Source: Armatimonadota bacterium (lineage in GTDB: Bacteria; Armatimonadota; JAAZEB01). From it: a stretch of 8,134 bases of DNA. Position numbers and translations under genes: made by a program. The number at the start of each line of letters is the position of its first letter. Position 1 is the stretch's first letter. Location of the stretch: assembly GCA_012841485.1 (NCBI GenBank), contig DUUU01000200.1, positions 1 through 8,134 of the forward strand, given 5' to 3'. Below the pieces are notes generated by a model. That model worked only from the letters and a program-made list of their open reading frames with translations. It had not been told where the DNA came from and searched no databases. This document shows, piece after piece, positions 5,474 to 8,134 of the stretch.

Positions 5474-6661
5474 TTACGGAAAAGCGACCTGGCCCAGGAT
5501 GGCCGGCTGCCCGCCAGTTGCACCCGGCACGTTTGCCGGCACGCCCAAGAGGGCCTCATTCCCGAGGAGGGCGAATGCCAGCGCCTCTTTGGCATCATCC
5601 GGAACGCCAAACTCCGCGTGGGTGCGTAAGCGCACGGTGGGAAGCTCATCGGCGATCATCCGCAGGAGGGTTGCGTTGTGGACGCCGCCCCCTCCCAAGA
5701 TCATCTCCTCTGGAAGCCGTGGCAGCCAGCGCCGGTAGGCATCGGCGATCGATGTCGCGGTGTAGGCGGTGAGCGTCGCCAGGATCTCCGCTTCTCCGAG
5801 ACCGCGCGATGCCGCACGCGCGAGCACCTGGGACAGAAACTGCTCGCCATAGGCTTCGCGCCCGGTGGAGCGGGGAGGCGGCTGCGAGAGGAAGGGATGG
5901 CTCATCAGCCAGGCCAGGAGTCCGGGATCCACGCGCCCGGCGGCTGCCCGCGCGCCGCCTCGGTCGCAACTCTCGGCACCGGCCGTGAAGCGGCGAACCG
6001 CTCCATCGATGAGCATATTCCCAGGGCCGGTGTCGAATGCTCGCACCTCTGCGAGCGTGGCCCCGGCGGGGAGGTAGGTGACGTTGGCGATGCCGCCGAT
6101 GTTTTGCACCGCGCGGTCGCGCCTCGGATCGGTGAAGAGGACCCAATCGGCGTACGGCACCAGGGGGGCGCCCTGGCCTCCCGCGGCCAGGTCTGCCGCC
6201 CGGAAGTTGGCGACGGTGAGGATTCCCGTCCGGCGCGCGATGACCGCCGGCTCCGCAATCTGAAGAGTCGCGCGCACACGCCACTCGCCTGGCCCGCCTG
6301 GCTCGGGGAGATGGCAGAGCGTCTGGCCGTGCGAGGCGATCAGGTGGATGGCATCCGGTTGCAGGCCGGCGGCGGCGATCGCTTTCAAGGCGGCGTCTGC
6401 GAAGAGCTGGCCGAGGATGGAGTCGAGCCGGCAGAGCCGCGACAGGCAGACATCGCCCGGCGTGGAGAGGGCGAGCACCTCGGCGCGTATCTCCGGCGGG
6501 TAGGGCACCGTCTCCGCATGGAGAAGGCGCACCCGGGCGTTCCGCCCCGATCCCGAGATCTCGCAGAGTGCCGCGTCGATGCCATCGGCGGAGGTGCCGG
6601 ACATGAGGCCGACCACCCGGCGCGTCGGCAAAGAGGCATAGTGCGGAAAGCACCCGGTCAC
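5474..6661 (-). CDS. anmK: Anhydro-N-acetylmuramic acid kinase
   Basis: 395 residues (family about 360-390). AnmK hydrolyses the 1,6-anhydro bond of anhydro-MurNAc and phosphorylates it with ATP to MurNAc-6-phosphate, a cytoplasmic step of peptidoglycan recycling. Visible motifs: ATP-binding 'GLMSGTSADGIDAAL' (18-32), 'SHGQT' (110-114), 'AAGGQGAPLVP' (159-169), 'NIGGIANVT' (187-195), 'FDTGPGN' (209-215) with D210 aligning to the general base (Asp182 in the Pseudomonas enzyme), 'STGRE' (265-269), 'GGGGVHN' (323-329) and 'NVPGATG' (377-383). The GTG at 6661 is chosen because AGGAGG lies six bases upstream and its GTGA overlaps the SpoIID stop; upstream in-frame starts fall deep inside that gene. 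Two departures from the usual motifs: N152 where most members have the Asp of DFR, and R264 where PPKSTGRE has Lys. No murQ, nagZ or transporter is in view. Confidence 0.95.
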   Translation of the reverse strand: MTGCFPHYASLPTRRVVGLMSGTSADGIDAALCEISGSGRNARVRLLHAETVPYPPEIRAEVLALSTPGDVCLSRLCRLDSILGQLFADAALKAIAAAGLQPDAIHLIASHGQTLCHLPEPGGPGEWRVRATLQIAEPAVIARRTGILTVANFRAADLAAGGQGAPLVPYADWVLFTDPRRDRAVQNIGGIANVTYLPAGATLAEVRAFDTGPGNMLIDGAVRRFTAGAESCDRGGARAAAGRVDPGLLAWLMSHPFLSQPPPRSTGREAYGEQFLSQVLARAASRGLGEAEILATLTAYTATSIADAYRRWLPRLPEEMILGGGGVHNATLLRMIADELPTVRLRTHAEFGVPDDAKEALAFALLGNEALLGVPANVPGATGGQPAILGQVAFP

Positions 6662-8134
6662 TGCGCGCCTCCTATCGCCGGCGCAATCGAGGCGCCCGGG
6701 AAGTAATGCGCCAGGATGCGCTCCGCGTCGTGCCCGCGCCGGGCCATGCCGATGGCGCCCGACTGGCAGAGGCCGGCGCCGTGCCCGGAGCCAAGACCAT
6801 AGAATCGATACCGCTCGGGTTTTTTCTCCTCTCCCGACGAGCAGGCGACGGGGCGCACGACGAAGCGCGTGCTGGGGAGCGCCGGCGCCTCCGGACGCCC
6901 GGAGTTGAACGCCCACCGGATGCTATCGCCGCGCAGCGTGACCGTGCCCTCGCTTCCCCGCACCTCGAGCGAGCGAACCCGACCCGAGCGCGTGCGCCCG
7001 GTGACCACGAGTGCCTGCAGAGTTCCAAGGCGAACGCGCTTCCCCAGGATGCCAGGAAGCGTGCGCTCCAGCGTCCGTTCCAGCTCGGCGCGCGTGCGCT
7101 CGAACTCCCAGGAGAACTCTCGCGAGCCACCGCAGTAGAACTCCGCGCCGCGCAGGGCCAGCGAGAGGATGCCCGGCTCGGTAGCGAGCTCCTCCCCAAG
7201 GGGAGCGGGTGCATCGATGACGCCCGCCAGGCAGGGGAAATCGGAGGCGCCGCCCCACACCTCGGAGGGGCTGTCGGTTGCGCCCCCGCAGGCGGCGTGG
7301 TAATAGGTAGGCACCAGCTTCCCTTCATGCCGGAGAACCAGGCCGCGGGTCTCGCGCACGGCGCGGTCGGTGGCGTCGCGCTCGTGGCCAGCGCCGGCGT
7401 AGACCTGGCAATGCGTGCCATCGCACACGTCGAAGCCGTCGGCACGATGCCGCCCCAGAGCTGAGAAGGTGAAGGTACGGGCAACGATTGCCTGCGCGCG
7501 CAACGCCTGCAACGGCGCGGAGGGAGAGAGCTCCATGGGCAGGACGCCGCGGAGATACTCCTCCAGGGGGAGCAGGTTCACTACCGTCAGGCGCCCGCGG
7601 GCGTCCACGCGCACCTCAATCGTGCCCCGATACCGCCTCTTGCCTAGGTCCAGGGGGGCGCCTTCCTCGCGTGGAACGATGCGGAGGGTGGAGAAGGGGA
7701 TGGCCAGCGCGGGCGCCTCGCCATCGCTGGTATCGGTTGCGGAGAGCAGGGGGCCGGCCGGGCGATCTGGCACGATGGGCGCCTCATTGGTCTCTGGCGG
7801 CGCGGTTTCCGGGGTGCCGGGCGCCGGTGACTCTGGCGTAGCCACGTCCGGCGCGCCTGGCTGGCGCGCATCGGCATTCGACGCGCCTGGCTGGCGCGCG
7901 CCAACCTCTCGAGCGACCGGCTGGCGAGTGCCCGCGTGTGGAGCCACGGGCTGCAGGGTGACCGGCTGCAGGGTGACCGCGCGGCGGACCTCCAGGAGGA
8001 GGCCGCCATCGGGGCCCTGCACCTGGAGCCCGGCACGAGAGGAGAGGCGCACCGCCGTCGCGCGCTGGCCGAGACCCACGCGGATGACGGGACCATCGGT
8101 GGGCGTCGGTGCGGCGGGAACGGCCAGCACGGCC
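6658..8134 (-). CDS. SpoIID/LytB-domain protein, probable peptidoglycan lytic transglycosylase, partial (5' end outside window)
   Basis: The frame is open to the right edge; its first visible residues 'AVLAVPAAPTPTDGPVIRVGL' look like the end of a signal peptide followed by the usual 'PxIRVGL' start of the mature domain, so the true start lies beyond the edge. Numbering from the GTG at 8130: N-terminal strands (14-50), a repetitive Ala/Pro/Gln/Thr linker (51-130), and the SpoIID core with 'YRGTIEVRV' (167-175), 'LPLEEYLRGVLPMELSPSAP' (187-206) holding probable catalytic E200, 'ALRAQAIVARTF' (209-220), 'CDGTHCQVY' (236-244), 'YYHAACGG' (276-283) and the C-terminal signature 'GLGSGHGAGLCQSGAIGMA' (445-463). 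SpoIID enzymes cleave stem-peptide-free glycan strands outside the membrane, leaving 1,6-anhydro-MurNAc. A sporulation role is not implied: the same domain occurs in non-sporulating bacteria. The stop overlaps the anmK start by 4 bases, linking it to anhydro-MurNAc recycling. Confidence 0.92.
   Translation of the reverse strand, partial: AVLAVPAAPTPTDGPVIRVGLGQRATAVRLSSRAGLQVQGPDGGLLLEVRRAVTLQPVTLQPVAPHAGTRQPVAREVGARQPGASNADARQPGAPDVATPESPAPGTPETAPPETNEAPIVPDRPAGPLLSATDTSDGEAPALAIPFSTLRIVPREEGAPLDLGKRRYRGTIEVRVDARGRLTVVNLLPLEEYLRGVLPMELSPSAPLQALRAQAIVARTFTFSALGRHRADGFDVCDGTHCQVYAGAGHERDATDRAVRETRGLVLRHEGKLVPTYYHAACGGATDSPSEVWGGASDFPCLAGVIDAPAPLGEELATEPGILSLALRGAEFYCGGSREFSWEFERTRAELERTLERTLPGILGKRVRLGTLQALVVTGRTRSGRVRSLEVRGSEGTVTLRGDSIRWAFNSGRPEAPALPSTRFVVRPVACSSGEEKKPERYRFYGLGSGHGAGLCQSGAIGMARRGHDAERILAHYFPGASIAPAIGGAQ
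6668..6673 (-). promoter_or_regulatory. Ribosome binding site of anmK
   Basis: A consensus AGGAGG lies six bases before the GTG start at 6661, within the last codons of the SpoIID-like gene. It decides the non-ATG start and supports translational coupling. Confidence 0.8.
7851..7980 (-). repeat. Degenerate 30-base tandem repeat (with 15-base subrepeat) inside the SpoIID-like gene
   Basis: On the plus strand, units begin at 7851, 7881, 7911 and 7941 with period 30; the first two share CGCGCCTGGCTGGCGCGC. The last 30 bases consist of two 15-base units (7951-7965 and 7966-7980) that differ at one base. The period is a multiple of three, so it encodes ten-residue units around 'ARQPGA' and five-residue units 'TLQPV', making an extendable extracytoplasmic linker. 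Confidence 0.8.

Noticed and set aside
4767..5738. Plus-strand open frame (323 codons) spanning the gene-free stretch and the end of anmK
   Set aside because: Low-complexity Arg/Pro/Ser composition, covers repeats and the anmK 3' end, no ribosome-binding site.
5678..6706. Plus-strand open frame opposite anmK
   Set aside because: Shadow of anmK, which has complete family motifs on the minus strand.
6662..6916. N-terminal extension of anmK to 6916
   Set aside because: Would overlap the SpoIID C-terminal domain by about 250 bases; the GTG at 6661 has a consensus ribosome-binding site.

Overview
This is a GC-rich bacterial chromosome segment in which every gene I can support lies on the minus strand. 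Read in the direction of transcription, from the right edge to the left, the order is: a SpoIID/LytB-domain protein (5' end outside the window), anhydro-N-acetylmuramic acid kinase (anmK), a possible 73-residue disordered protein, a repeat-bearing gene-free stretch, a GT9 (heptosyltransferase-type) glycosyltransferase, a glycoside hydrolase family 2 enzyme, a BlaI/MecI-type winged-helix repressor, and the N-terminal part of an M56 (BlaR1-type) membrane metallopeptidase that runs off the left edge. The M56 frame has no stop within the window, and many longer open frames on the plus strand are only GC-driven shadows of these genes.

The host is not identifiable from sequence alone. A GT9 enzyme (usually LPS or outer glycan synthesis), AnmK recycling, a SpoIID-domain protein and a BlaI/M56 pair are compatible with a free-living diderm of a GC-rich lineage such as Armatimonadota or a similar phylum; this is a low-confidence inference. 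Intergenic DNA carries degenerate copies of a 'CATCCGyGTCC...TTCATCCG...' repeat, a kind of repeat I associate with large environmental genomes.

Layout. Right block (6661-8134 and 5474-6661): spoIID-like and anmK overlap by GTGA, with AGGAGG six bases before the GTG start, so they are one translationally coupled unit. SpoIID-family enzymes cut denuded glycan strands to leave 1,6-anhydro-MurNAc ends, and AnmK phosphorylates free anhydro-MurNAc, so the pair suggests peptidoglycan turnover plus recycling. Middle block (about 4440-5473): a small ORF flanked by GC hairpins, diverged tandem and inverted repeats, a strong promoter (TTGACA-N18-TAGAAT with TGn extension) and a roughly 210-base hairpin-rich leader before the GT9 gene. 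Then GT9 and GH2, separated by 106 bases that include a GC hairpin. Left block: a second strong promoter (TTGACA-N17-TAGAAT) whose -10 is covered by an inverted repeat, driving blaI-M56, which overlap by 8 bases.

No RNA gene, CRISPR array, insertion sequence or att site was recognised. The points most worth following are the SpoIID-AnmK coupling, the candidate auto-operator at the blaI promoter, the structured GT9 leader, the dispersed repeat family, and departures from family motifs in GT9 (Asp to Ser at the proposed base position), GH2 (no NxK motif) and AnmK (DFR to NFR).
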